From: Oligoflexus sp.
GTDB taxonomy: Bacteria > Bdellovibrionota_B > Oligoflexia > Oligoflexales > Oligoflexaceae
Length of the DNA: 34,946 bases
Reading direction: 5' to 3'
NCBI RefSeq assembly: GCF_035712445.1
Contig: NZ_DASTAT010000112.1
Coordinates: forward strand, 1-34,946
Positions 1-7,607 of this stretch are shown piece after piece. The notes beneath the pieces were generated by a model. The model did no database searches. It was not told the origin of the DNA and saw nothing but the letters and a program-made list of their open reading frames with translations. A program made the translations under genes and the position numbers. How positions within the stretch are numbered: position 1 is the first letter of the stretch; each line of letters begins with the position of its first letter.

Positions 1-59
1 GGTATAAGGTCACCTCATCCTGACCAAATTCCCTTCTGTTTGCCAATGAAGGAGTCTCC

Positions 60-992
60 ATGGGCCTCAGGATTCGCACGAACGTCCAATCTCTGACGGC
101 GCAGAGACACATGGGCCTTTCCAATCAGAAGGTCAGTAGCCACATGGAGAAACTCTCCTCGGGCTACCGCATCAACAAAGCTGCTGATGATGCTGCGGGT
201 CTGGCGATTTCGGACAGTTTGCATGCCGATATCCGCTCCCTGGCTCAGGCGCGTCGTAACGCGAACGATGCGGTTTCCATGCTGCAGGTGGCGGAAGGCA
301 GTTTGGAGGAAGTCACAAGTATCGTGACGCGCCTCAAGGAACTTTCCGTGCAGGCCGCATCGGATACTGTGGGTGCCCGCGAACGTGAATTCCTGAATCG
401 TGAATTCATGGCGCTCAAGGACGAAGTGGACCGTATCGTTCTCTCCACAGAATTCAACGGCACGCGCATGCTGATCGGTAATGGCGACGTCGCTCCCGAG
501 CTGCTGGAATCGCACAACCAGTTTCCTTTGGAAATGCAGATCGGCAAAGATTACATCACGCCGCCTGACTCCCTTGAAGCCCGTAACCCTGTGAACATTA
601 TCCGTCTCGACTTCAGCAAGATGAATGCCGCGACCGAGGGTGAGAACTCGCTCGACCTTGGCAGCGCCGGCAATGAAGCGGGAACGCGGATTGATAACAA
701 GATTGATGCGCAGAACTCGATGGCGAAAGTGGATGCGGCCCTGGGTCGCATTGCCGACTATCGCGCGACCATCGGTGCGGCCCAGAACCGTCTGGGTTCC
801 ACGGAACGAAACCTCGGTGTGGCGATCGAAAACCTCTCCGCCGCCCGTTCACGGATTCGCGATGCGGACTTCGCTTATGAAACCGCGGAATTCACCCAGG
901 GGAACATTCTGCTTCAGGCTGGATCATCCATTCTTTCGCAGGCGAACAAGCTTCCTCAGGTCGCGCTCAACCTCGTACAAAACCTGGGATAA
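60..992 (+). CDS. fliC: Flagellin, filament subunit
   Basis: Main structural protein of the flagellar filament, exported through the flagellar type III apparatus and polymerised at the tip. The 310-residue product has both hallmark flagellin ends. The N-terminal D0/D1 helices begin MGLRIRTNVQSL and include the conserved stretch around KAADDAAGLAIS. The C-terminal D1/D0 helices include SRIRDADFA and end in NLVQNLG. The central variable part, roughly residues 145-215, is short, so this is a compact flagellin. AAGGAG at 49-54 lies five bases before the ATG and fixes the start. A ketosynthase gene follows after about 95 bp. CsrA and FliW are encoded 10 kb downstream, so FliW/CsrA control of flagellin translation is plausible; the Shine-Dalgarno itself contains a GGA. 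The upstream promoter lies outside the window. The symbol fliC is generic: paralogues elsewhere are possible. Confidence 0.96.
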   Translation: MGLRIRTNVQSLTAQRHMGLSNQKVSSHMEKLSSGYRINKAADDAAGLAISDSLHADIRSLAQARRNANDAVSMLQVAEGSLEEVTSIVTRLKELSVQAASDTVGAREREFLNREFMALKDEVDRIVLSTEFNGTRMLIGNGDVAPELLESHNQFPLEMQIGKDYITPPDSLEARNPVNIIRLDFSKMNAATEGENSLDLGSAGNEAGTRIDNKIDAQNSMAKVDAALGRIADYRATIGAAQNRLGSTERNLGVAIENLSAARSRIRDADFAYETAEFTQGNILLQAGSSILSQANKLPQVALNLVQNLG

Positions 993-1042
993 TACGAAGG
1001 CGGGGTGACTCGTCCCCTTCGGCCCAGGTCCTCAGCTTGCCA

Positions 1043-1080
1043 CCTCCCTTGGCCCTGGTGTATAGGGCCAAACAGGGAGG
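1043..1080 (+). promoter_or_regulatory. Hairpin sequestering the ketosynthase ribosome-binding site
   Basis: The arm CCTCCC (1043-1048) plus TTGGCCCT (1049-1056) pairs perfectly with AGGGCCAA (1064-1071) plus GGGAGG (1075-1080). The loop is seven bases (1057-1063) and there is a three-base bulge, ACA (1072-1074). The outer strand GGGAGG is the only good Shine-Dalgarno for the ATG at 1089, so the folded RNA would hide it. No U-run follows, which argues against a simple intrinsic terminator, although a role in ending the flagellin transcript cannot be excluded. Confidence 0.65.
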
Positions 1081-1088
1081 AAGCGCAT

Positions 1089-2258
1089 ATGGCCACACCA
1101 CGCCTCTATATCACAGCCGCCGATCTTATCAGTCCTGCCGGTTGGGGACCTCACGTTCATTTGGACGGGCTCTTCAGCGACCGCTGTTTTTTGCGGCGTG
1201 AGGGCGCTTATATCCAGGGGCGATTGCCGGCAAAAATTCGCGAGGCCTTGGATCAATCCGCGGAAGAAAAGTCACTGAAGCATCAGGATCCTTTAACGCG
1301 ATTGGCTGTTCTCCTGGTGCGGGGCATGGCGGAAAAAAATCGCATCGCCTCGGAATTCGGTGTGGTTTTTGGTTCGTCGCGCGGACCCACCCATCGTTTG
1401 GAATCCAGCATTCACGATCACCTGCAGCATAAAAAACTGCATCCACTCACAAGCCCGACATCGACAGCCAGCTCCCTGCCGGCGGCCGTGGCTCGTGACA
1501 TCGGCCTGGAAGGTCCTTCGCTGTTTGTGTCCGCGGCCTGCTCCACTGGACTTCATGCTGTGATTCAGGCGGCCGCTTCCGTCCATATGGGTTTGGCCAA
1601 AGGCATGATCGCCGGCGGCGCCGAATTCTCGAATACCGAATACACCCTGGACATGCTGCAGGCTGCGAAGGTTTATGCCGCCTCTGATGCGAGCGAGTAT
1701 CCCTGCCAGCCGGGAGGCGACGAACGCACGGGCATGGTCCTGAGCGAAGGTGCCGCCGCCGTGATCCTCGATTCCGATCCCTGGTTCCCGCCGCTCGGTG
1801 AACTCGTCGGGTGGGGAGCCGCGACGGAAAAATCCACGCTCACAGGCATTTCCGCGGATGGTGCGGTACTCGGGAAAGCCATTCAGAAAGCGCTCGATAC
1901 GGCTGATCTTAAAGCCGATGACATCGATCTGATCGTCGGGCACGGCGCCGGCACCAAAAAGGGTGACGCTGCGGAACTCGCCGCTTATGACGATATCTTT
2001 GCAGGCCGCGTGCCGATCGTTTTTCATAAGTGGATGTTCGGTCACATGCTGGGCGCCTCGGCCTGCGCGAGTCTGATCCTGGGCATGCATCACCTGATTC
2101 AGGGCCAGCTGCCGCCGCACCCTTATCTGGGATTCGGTGAAGCCGGACGCGGCGAAAGACGTCTGCATCAGCAGCGTCATCTGCTCGTCACCGCGCTCGG
2201 TTTTGGTGGCAATGCGGCGGCTGTGATCGTCAAAAACCCTGCACTGAGTCAGGTTTGA
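1089..2258 (+). CDS. Beta-ketoacyl synthase (FabF-like thiolase fold)
   Basis: Predicted condensing enzyme that would decarboxylate a malonyl-type donor and extend an acyl chain. The 389-residue protein carries the full Cys-His-His set: Cys151 in SAACSTGLHA, His285 in GHGAGT, and His319 in FGHMLGA with Lys314 just before. A glycine-rich GFGGN motif is near residue 371. An open frame extends upstream to 1005, but the ATG at 1089 is preferred. It has GGAGG at 1076-1080, and the following residues MATPRLYITA match the usual first strand of the fold. No acyl carrier protein or other fatty-acid gene is adjacent; it stands between flagellin and the rod operon. The product could belong to a secondary lipid, polyene or flagellin-modification route, or be a diverged FabF. 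Substrate and partners cannot be read from the sequence. Its Shine-Dalgarno lies in a long hairpin, which suggests translational control. Confidence 0.9.
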   Translation: MATPRLYITAADLISPAGWGPHVHLDGLFSDRCFLRREGAYIQGRLPAKIREALDQSAEEKSLKHQDPLTRLAVLLVRGMAEKNRIASEFGVVFGSSRGPTHRLESSIHDHLQHKKLHPLTSPTSTASSLPAAVARDIGLEGPSLFVSAACSTGLHAVIQAAASVHMGLAKGMIAGGAEFSNTEYTLDMLQAAKVYAASDASEYPCQPGGDERTGMVLSEGAAAVILDSDPWFPPLGELVGWGAATEKSTLTGISADGAVLGKAIQKALDTADLKADDIDLIVGHGAGTKKGDAAELAAYDDIFAGRVPIVFHKWMFGHMLGASACASLILGMHHLIQGQLPPHPYLGFGEAGRGERRLHQQRHLLVTALGFGGNAAAVIVKNPALSQV

Positions 2259-2263
2259 GACGG

Positions 2264-2295
2264 CAGGGCTCTGACGCTTTGAAGTCAGGGCCTTG
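2264..2295 (+). terminator. Stem-loop after the ketosynthase gene, candidate terminator
   Basis: CAGGGCTCTGAC (2264-2275) pairs with GTCAGGGCCTTG (2284-2295), a 12-bp stem with two G-U pairs and an eight-base loop. It begins a few bases after the stop codon, in the right place to end the ketosynthase transcript. There is no U-tract, so it may act with Rho or as an mRNA 3-prime stabiliser. Confidence 0.5.
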
Positions 2296-2416
2296 ACAGG
2301 CGGCAAATTCAGCCGTGTGAAGCCGAAGACAGGATCTTTGGTGCTTTGCTTCAAGAGAAGAGATTTTCCCAGCGCTTTCCTCAGTCCAGCAAATTCCTCG
2401 CGTCATCATCCCGTCA

Positions 2417-2432
2417 TGGTCCACTTATTGCT
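2417..2432 (+). promoter_or_regulatory. Candidate sigma-54 promoter for the flgF operon
   Basis: TGGTCCACTTATTGCT matches the sigma-54 layout: GG (2418-2419) and GC (2430-2431) are exactly ten bases apart, with a good TTGCT -12 element and a weaker -24 element. It lies 36 bases before the flgF start, giving a leader of about 25 bases. Sigma-54 commonly drives middle flagellar genes in proteobacteria. No activator site was identified. Confidence 0.5.
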
Positions 2433-2468
2433 TTTCACTCCCTGAGTGCAAAGTAGAGGTGGACCGTT

Positions 2469-3260
2469 ATGCTGAAGAACATTTACACGCCATTGGCTGG
2501 AGCGATCTCGCAGGAGCGTGCCCTCGAAATGATCGCCAACAATCTGGCGAACGTGAATACGGTTGGCTTCAAAGGTGACAACGTTACCTTCACACTCCAG
2601 GAACCCGAGCCCTACAAAAACTACCCGGATCCCCTGCCGCCAGCCAATTTCAAGCAGGATATGAGCGAAGTCTTCCCCCTGCGCGGCAACGAGATGTCCT
2701 ATGTGGGCGTTGCGGCCATGCATAAGGATATGTCCCAGGGTCCAGCACAGAATACCCAGAATCCCTATGATCTTATGATCGAAGGCCAGGGCTTCCTCGC
2801 CGCGCAAACCTCGGAAGGCGTGCGCTACACACGGGCTGGAAACCTGACCGTTTCCCAGGACGGTGTGCTCGTGACCAAGCAGGGTGATCCTGTGATGGGC
2901 GAAAAGGGTCTGATCTATGTGCGGGGAACTCAGTTCGAAGTGAATACCCGCGGTGAAGTTTTTCAGGACGGCCAGCTTTTGGATCGCCTGAAACTCGTCA
3001 ACTTCCAAAATCCCCAGGACAACCTGGAACGCGTGGGGAACAACTATTACCAGTACGCAGGCCGTGAGGAGGATATCCTTCCCGCACGGAATGCGAGCAT
3101 CCGTCAGGGTTTTTTGGAAGGTTCCAATGTGAACGCGATCAAAAACCTGACCAGCATGATCATCGCGCATCGTTCGTATGAAGCCTATCAAAAAGCCGTC
3201 TCGAACTATGATCAGATCATGGAAAAATCATCCAACGCCATCGGCGACGTTAGAGCCTAA
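2469..3260 (+). CDS. flgF: Flagellar basal-body rod protein FlgF
   Basis: Component of the rod, the drive shaft crossing the periplasm. The 263-residue protein has the N-terminal rod/hook signature (IANNLANVNTVGFKGD, about residues 23-38), the central DLMIEGQGF motif shared by FlgE/F/G, and the C-terminal basal-body domain (GFLEGSNVNAIKNLTSMI, about 216-233). It is shorter and less canonical than its neighbour FlgG, which supports FlgF. GAGGTGG at 2456-2462 precedes the ATG. It is the first gene of the downstream flagellar operon, 12 bases before flgG and behind a candidate sigma-54 promoter. Confusion with a second FlgG-like rod protein is possible but less likely given the order. Confidence 0.92.
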   Translation: MLKNIYTPLAGAISQERALEMIANNLANVNTVGFKGDNVTFTLQEPEPYKNYPDPLPPANFKQDMSEVFPLRGNEMSYVGVAAMHKDMSQGPAQNTQNPYDLMIEGQGFLAAQTSEGVRYTRAGNLTVSQDGVLVTKQGDPVMGEKGLIYVRGTQFEVNTRGEVFQDGQLLDRLKLVNFQNPQDNLERVGNNYYQYAGREEDILPARNASIRQGFLEGSNVNAIKNLTSMIIAHRSYEAYQKAVSNYDQIMEKSSNAIGDVRA

Positions 3261-3272
3261 GGAGTTTGAATT

Positions 3273-4058
3273 ATGATGCGTTCCCTTTTCACAGCCGCTA
3301 CCGGTATGGAATCCCAGCAGGTAACCATCGATACCATTTCCAACAACCTTGCTAACGTGAATACGACGGCCTTCAAACGCTCGCGTGCCAACTTTCATGA
3401 CCTTCTCTATCAAACGCTGAAAGCGCCGGGCCAGAATTCAACGGCTGGAACCGTGGTTCCCACTGGGATTCAGATCGGTGCCGGTTCGCGGATTTCCTCG
3501 GTTGAAAAGATGTTCAACGAGGGCGCGATCCGCGTCACGAACAAGACCACCGACCTTATGATCGAAGGCCAGGGTTTCTTCCGCGTGCAGAAAGATGACG
3601 GCACCGTCGCCTTCACCCGCGACGGTAGCTTTAAAATCGACAATACCGGCCGCCTTGTAACCTCGGAAGGTTTTCCCCTGGTGCCTGAAATCGTGGTGCC
3701 GGAAAACGTCACGAGCGACAAACTTCATGTGGGCCTGGATGGAACGGTGACCGTGCGCGTCGGCAACGAATCGCAGGACATCGGCCAGATCGTGCTCGCA
3801 AACTTTGTGAACCCTACGGGCCTTGAATCCCTGGGCCGTAACCTTTACGCCAACACACCCGCAAGTGGCGAGGCGCTGCAGGGTCAGCCGAATACCCAAG
3901 GCTTTGGCCGCATCGGTCAGGGCGAACTGGAAGCCTCGAACGTGAATATCGTCGAGGAAATGGTCAATATGATTTCCGGTCAGCGCGCCTATGAAATCAA
4001 CTCGAAGGTGATACAGACCGGCGATCAAATGCTCCAGCAAACCAATAATATTCGCTGA
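3273..4058 (+). CDS. flgG: Flagellar distal rod protein FlgG
   Basis: Builds the distal rod that passes through the P and L rings and joins the hook. At 261 residues it has the usual FlgG length. Visible motifs are the N-terminal ATGMESQQVTIDTISNNLAN, the central DLMIEGQGFFRV, and the C-terminal LEASNVNIVEEMVNMI followed by QRAYEINSKVIQTGDQML, all close to the family consensus. AAGGAG at 3259-3264 overlaps the flgF stop and gives the ATG at 3273; a second ATG follows immediately and the two cannot be separated. It is seven bases upstream of flgA in a tight operon. Confidence 0.97.
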   Translation: MMRSLFTAATGMESQQVTIDTISNNLANVNTTAFKRSRANFHDLLYQTLKAPGQNSTAGTVVPTGIQIGAGSRISSVEKMFNEGAIRVTNKTTDLMIEGQGFFRVQKDDGTVAFTRDGSFKIDNTGRLVTSEGFPLVPEIVVPENVTSDKLHVGLDGTVTVRVGNESQDIGQIVLANFVNPTGLESLGRNLYANTPASGEALQGQPNTQGFGRIGQGELEASNVNIVEEMVNMISGQRAYEINSKVIQTGDQMLQQTNNIR

Positions 4059-4064
4059 TAGTGG

Positions 4065-5108
4065 ATGACCATGGCCGTACGTTTCTTCATTTTGCTTCTG
4101 ATCTTCGCCCCGGCCGCATGGGGCGCAGAGCCCGTTCCGGTTTCGGCGCTCTATGGTCAGGTCAAGGGCGCAGCCCAGCCGACCCTGCCTTTGACGCTCG
4201 AAAGCACTCTGATCGTTCAGGAGCAAAGCGAAATCAAACGGGCCCGCGTTTATATGCAGGATATCGCCCGCTGCCAGGGTTCGGTCCTGCTTTGCCGCGA
4301 TCTTCTTGCGATCGACCTGGGCACCAGCCCCAAAGCCGGTCAGGAAAAATCCTTCACCGAGGCCGATCTGCGCAAAGCCATCGACCTTGAACTGCCTCAG
4401 CAGAAGGTGAGTATTGAGGCGCCGCAGCGCATCCGTCTTCTGGCGACCGCCCTGCCTGTCGATCCCGCTCGTGTGCGGGAGCAGGTGGAAGCGCGGCTGC
4501 CGGAACTCGACGGCCCCTATCGTTTCACACTGAGCAACGTGCGCGTTCCGGTCGGCCTGCGTCTGCGGCACGACAATTACCGTATAGATTTTCCCAGCTG
4601 GGCCCAGGATTTCAGCTTCATTCGGCAGAATCCGCGGCGTGCGCTGGTCAATGTCCTGGTGAGATTGATCGATCAGGAGCCAGGAAGCAGCGAACAATTC
4701 GATGTGACCGCTCAGGTAACGCTGCGGGCTGAAGTGCAGGCGGCCGTTGTTGTCAAAGCCATGGAACGCGGTCAACTCCTGAATCCCGATGCGGTCGCCT
4801 TTCAATGGGTGCCGTATCAGGAAAACGTCGTTCGTGACGCCGCGTCCCTGGAAAAACAGATTCTACGTGTGACCGCGCGTCCCGGTCAGGTGCTGCGGAT
4901 TTACGATTTGATCCGCGATCCCGATGTCAAACGCGGCGAGCGTGTCGAAGCATCCGTCGTCTCAGCCGGTGTCAAAATGAATAGCGCGGCCCAGGCGATG
5001 GAATCCGCAGCGATTGGGCAGCGCATTCGCGTGCAGCTCGATACGACGAAACGTCAGGTCATGGCAACTGTTATAGGGCCTTCAAAGGTCGAGGTACACA
5101 TGCCATGA
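4065..5108 (+). CDS. flgA: P-ring assembly chaperone FlgA (long form)
   Basis: Periplasmic protein needed to assemble FlgI into the P ring. A signal peptide covers residues 1-20 (hydrophobic FFILLLIFAPAAWG, likely cleavage after Gly20). The C-terminal third, about residues 235-347, has the SAF/FlgA pattern: a VVVKAMERGQLL segment, then RPGQVLRIYDLI, VKRGERVEASV, AAIGQRIRVQL and a final VIGPSKVEV. At 347 residues it is clearly longer than the roughly 220-240 typical of enterobacterial FlgA; the extra length is in the N-terminal half. Start is ATG 4065 or ATG 4071. Its end overlaps the next gene by four bases, implying coupled translation. Confidence 0.88.
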   Translation: MTMAVRFFILLLIFAPAAWGAEPVPVSALYGQVKGAAQPTLPLTLESTLIVQEQSEIKRARVYMQDIARCQGSVLLCRDLLAIDLGTSPKAGQEKSFTEADLRKAIDLELPQQKVSIEAPQRIRLLATALPVDPARVREQVEARLPELDGPYRFTLSNVRVPVGLRLRHDNYRIDFPSWAQDFSFIRQNPRRALVNVLVRLIDQEPGSSEQFDVTAQVTLRAEVQAAVVVKAMERGQLLNPDAVAFQWVPYQENVVRDAASLEKQILRVTARPGQVLRIYDLIRDPDVKRGERVEASVVSAGVKMNSAAQAMESAAIGQRIRVQLDTTKRQVMATVIGPSKVEVHMP

Positions 5109-6175
5109 GAAGTTTGTGTATGATAATTCTTACAAGTTTATTAGGCGCCTGTCAGACAGGTGTTTTCCCGATCTCGCAAAGGGAGTATCTCAGTGAGAAG
5201 GAAGGCAAATCTCCCCATCTGGGTCATCGACGACCTGTTGAAGAGAAATCAGAATCAAGCCCAGAAATCTACGTTAAAAGAGAAAACCTTGCAGTTGTTC
5301 CTAAAGAGACCCAAAACTTCACAGGTTCTCTCTTATCACTGAAAAGAGCCGAAAACTCCCTGTTCATGGAGCCGCCACGCGGCGCTGTCGGCGAGACTTT
5401 GGATGTTCTTGTCAAAGTCAATCGCACAGAAGGCGCTGCCACACCTCCCGCTGCGCCCGCAGCGCCCACGCCCGGTACCCCAGCAGGTGCCGCTGGGAAA
5501 GGTCCGCAGGATGAGTTGATCGCTGCTCTGCCGAAGCTGGAGCCCGAGGATAAAACGCCCAAGGTCCCGTCGGTCATCAAAATGCGTGTTCTGCGCGAAC
5601 TTGAAAATGGCGATGTCATCGTCGAAGCGACGCGTGCAAGTACGAACGAGTGGGATGCGAATTCCATCCGAGCGGTTTCCCGCATTCCGCGTCTGCGCCT
5701 CGCGAGCAACCAACCGCTCACCACCCTCGATCTGGTGGATGTGGATTGGTATGAGCAGCAGGGCGCGAACACGATCGCGCGCGAGTCGTCGGGCTGGGAG
5801 GATGAGTATTCTCTCCGCTGGGCGGGCTTCGAAGAGGCGCGTTCGAAAACCGCCATTGAACTCGAAAACAAACGCAAGGATCTGCAGAAGGTCAAAGACC
5901 GTCTTCAGGATCGTATTGTCAACATGAGCAAGGAACGCGGCCAGATTGCAGCGGAGCGCGAGCGTGTTCGCAAATTGCGTGAGGAAGCCGAACAGAAATT
6001 GAACGAACTCAATAAAAAGGTCGCTGACCAAAACGGCCTGATCGAACAGCAGAAGGATACCATTCAAAAGCAGCAGGCTTTGCTGAATGAAGTTTCCAGC
6101 AACCCGGACAAGGCCCAGAAGGCTCCTGCCCCTGATGCGAAAAAAACCACTCCACCTGCTGAGGCCCCGCAATGA
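5105..6175 (+). CDS. flgH: FlgH-like L-ring lipoprotein with a C-terminal coiled coil
   Basis: Probable outer-membrane L-ring subunit. A lipoprotein signal ends at LLGAC (Cys16). Residues about 72-235 follow the FlgH plan: GSLLSLKRAENSLF, then RGAVGETLDVLVKVNRTE, a Pro/Ala-rich insert (112-130) where canonical FlgH has other sequence, and RVLRELENGDVIVEATR. The segment ends with a Tyr...Gln-Gly...Gly-Trp stretch recalling the FlgH C-terminus. Residues about 242-331 are strongly heptad-like (KDLQKVKDRLQDRIVNMSKE onward), followed by a Pro/Lys/Ala tail. Canonical FlgH is about 230 residues and has no such coiled coil. Position between flgA and flgI, with four-base overlaps on both sides, supports the assignment. 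The first 240 bases are AT-richer than their surroundings. Confidence 0.75.
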   Translation: MRSLCMIILTSLLGACQTGVFPISQREYLSEKEGKSPHLGHRRPVEEKSESSPEIYVKRENLAVVPKETQNFTGSLLSLKRAENSLFMEPPRGAVGETLDVLVKVNRTEGAATPPAAPAAPTPGTPAGAAGKGPQDELIAALPKLEPEDKTPKVPSVIKMRVLRELENGDVIVEATRASTNEWDANSIRAVSRIPRLRLASNQPLTTLDLVDVDWYEQQGANTIARESSGWEDEYSLRWAGFEEARSKTAIELENKRKDLQKVKDRLQDRIVNMSKERGQIAAERERVRKLREEAEQKLNELNKKVADQNGLIEQQKDTIQKQQALLNEVSSNPDKAQKAPAPDAKKTTPPAEAPQ

Positions 6176-7206
6176 AAAATATGCTGCGCTCCCAACGTGT
6201 CTGGCTTTGGATTCTGCGCTTTCTCGTGCTGGTCTTCACCACGCCGGTGGCTTTGGGCCAGGCGGTTCGCATCAAAGACCTCGCCAATCTTCGCGGTGAT
6301 CGCACCAATACGCTCATGGGATATGGGCTGGTGGTCGGTCTTAATAAAACAGGTGATTCAGCGGCCTCATTAACGACCAACAAAGCGGTCAACACGCTGC
6401 TCGGACGTTTGGGAATGACGCCGGATAATCCCCAGGTGACTTCGCAGGCGATCGCTTCAGTGATCGTGACCGCCGAGCTGCCCGCGTTCGCCAACGTCGG
6501 TGATCGCATCGATGTGCGTTTGTCCGTGCTTGCCGATGCCACGAGTCTTGCCGGTGGAACCCTTCTCATGACCCAGCTCAGAGCCGGTGACGGCGAGGTT
6601 TACGCCGTAGCCGAAGGGGCCATCATCGTTGGCCAGGCCAGTGGCAAAGGTGCCAGAATTTTGACAGTTGCGCGCATCGCGGACGGTGGTACGATCGAAC
6701 GCGAATTCGCACCGGCCCTGGTGAAGAACAATGCGATTGATCTGAACTTGCGCCAGCCCGATTTTACAACGAGTGATCGGGTCAGCCAGACGATCAATCA
6801 GCACTTTCGCATGTTCCTGGCCACATCAGTGAATGCCGCACAGGTCAAGGTCCTGGTGCCGGAAGACTATCAGGCAAAACTGACAAGCTTCATCGCTGAA
6901 ATCGAAGGCTTGACCGTGGAACCCGATCAGAAAGCGGTCGTCATCGTCAATGAACGCACTGGCACTGTGGTGATGGGGGGGGATGTTAAAATCAGTGATG
7001 TTGTGGTATCCCATAATGGGCTGAGCATTGAAGTCGGTTCCGGAAAGAATGCGAAGAAGGAAAGCGTGGTCCCTGTGCAGGGCACAACCATCGGTGATTT
7101 GGTGAAGAGTTTGAATCAGATGGGTGTGAAGCCGGAGGACCTTGTGAGCATACTGCAGTCCCTGCATGCGTCCGGCGCATTGAAAGCGGACATCAAACTC
7201 CTGTGA
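6172..7206 (+). CDS. flgI: Flagellar P-ring protein FlgI
   Basis: Forms the periplasmic P ring around the rod at the peptidoglycan. The 344-residue protein has a signal peptide (about residues 1-29, ending VALG) and begins its mature part with AVRIKDLANLRGDRTNTLMG. Further family motifs are GYGLVVGLNKTGDS, PAFANVGDRIDVRLSVLADA, LAGGTLLMTQLRAGDGEVYA and the C-terminal LVSILQSLHASGALKADI. Length and motifs are standard for FlgI. The ATG overlaps the flgH stop in an ATGA arrangement. It is followed within a few bases by flgJ. Confidence 0.97.
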   Translation: MKNMLRSQRVWLWILRFLVLVFTTPVALGQAVRIKDLANLRGDRTNTLMGYGLVVGLNKTGDSAASLTTNKAVNTLLGRLGMTPDNPQVTSQAIASVIVTAELPAFANVGDRIDVRLSVLADATSLAGGTLLMTQLRAGDGEVYAVAEGAIIVGQASGKGARILTVARIADGGTIEREFAPALVKNNAIDLNLRQPDFTTSDRVSQTINQHFRMFLATSVNAAQVKVLVPEDYQAKLTSFIAEIEGLTVEPDQKAVVIVNERTGTVVMGGDVKISDVVVSHNGLSIEVGSGKNAKKESVVPVQGTTIGDLVKSLNQMGVKPEDLVSILQSLHASGALKADIKLL

Positions 7207-7213
7207 GGCGGTG

Positions 7214-7594
7214 ATGACGGCTATCGACAAGGTTGCCAGTTATGCAATGGATTCAGCGAATTTCGACCGATTTTCCCAGGTTAACCAGAAGACCACGGAA
7301 AACGTCGAAGCCATCAAAAAATTAGCGGACGAGTTTGAGGGCATTTTTCTCGAAATCGTGTTAAAATCAATGCGAGAGACGATCGATAAAACGCAGATGA
7401 CGGATGGCGGAAACGGCGAGCAAATTTTCCAATCCATGCTCGACTCGGAATATGCCAAGAATCTTGCGAATCAAAGGACCACTGGATTGGCGGCTTCCAT
7501 CGAACAGCACCTGCTCGGCATGATGGGGGAAACCAAAGTCTCGGATGTCATGCAGAAAGCTGCAGGCATGGCCCAGTACAACAAGGCCAAGTAA
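7214..7594 (+). CDS. flgJ: Rod-binding protein FlgJ, single-domain form
   Basis: Rod-capping or rod-binding factor. The 126-residue product carries only the rod-binding domain seen in the N-terminal half of enterobacterial FlgJ: ADEFEGIFLEIVLKSMRET, then GGNGEQIFQSMLDSEYAKNL and an amphipathic helix with TGLAASIEQHLLG. There is no muramidase domain, as in many non-enteric bacteria, so the peptidoglycan-cutting function must be supplied elsewhere. A GTG at 7211 is also in frame, but ATG 7214 is better spaced from GAGG at 7205-7208. It sits 13 bases before flgM. Confidence 0.9.
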   Translation: MTAIDKVASYAMDSANFDRFSQVNQKTTENVEAIKKLADEFEGIFLEIVLKSMRETIDKTQMTDGGNGEQIFQSMLDSEYAKNLANQRTTGLAASIEQHLLGMMGETKVSDVMQKAAGMAQYNKAK

Positions 7595-7607
7595 CGGGGA
7601 GGGTTTT

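Noticed and set aside
1005..1088. N-terminal extension of the ketosynthase reading frame
   Set aside because: The stretch has no ribosome-binding site, contains the hairpin arms and encodes Pro/Trp/Cys-rich sequence unlike the fold; ATG 1089 has GGAGG and a normal N-terminus.
3438..4805. 455-codon open frame on the minus strand across flgG and flgA
   Set aside because: It is antisense to two well-supported flagellar genes, is His/Arg-rich in the manner of GC-rich antisense frames and has no recognisable motif.
5432..5500. Pro/Ala codon-rich tract as a possible DNA repeat
   Set aside because: It is low-complexity coding sequence without regular repeat units.
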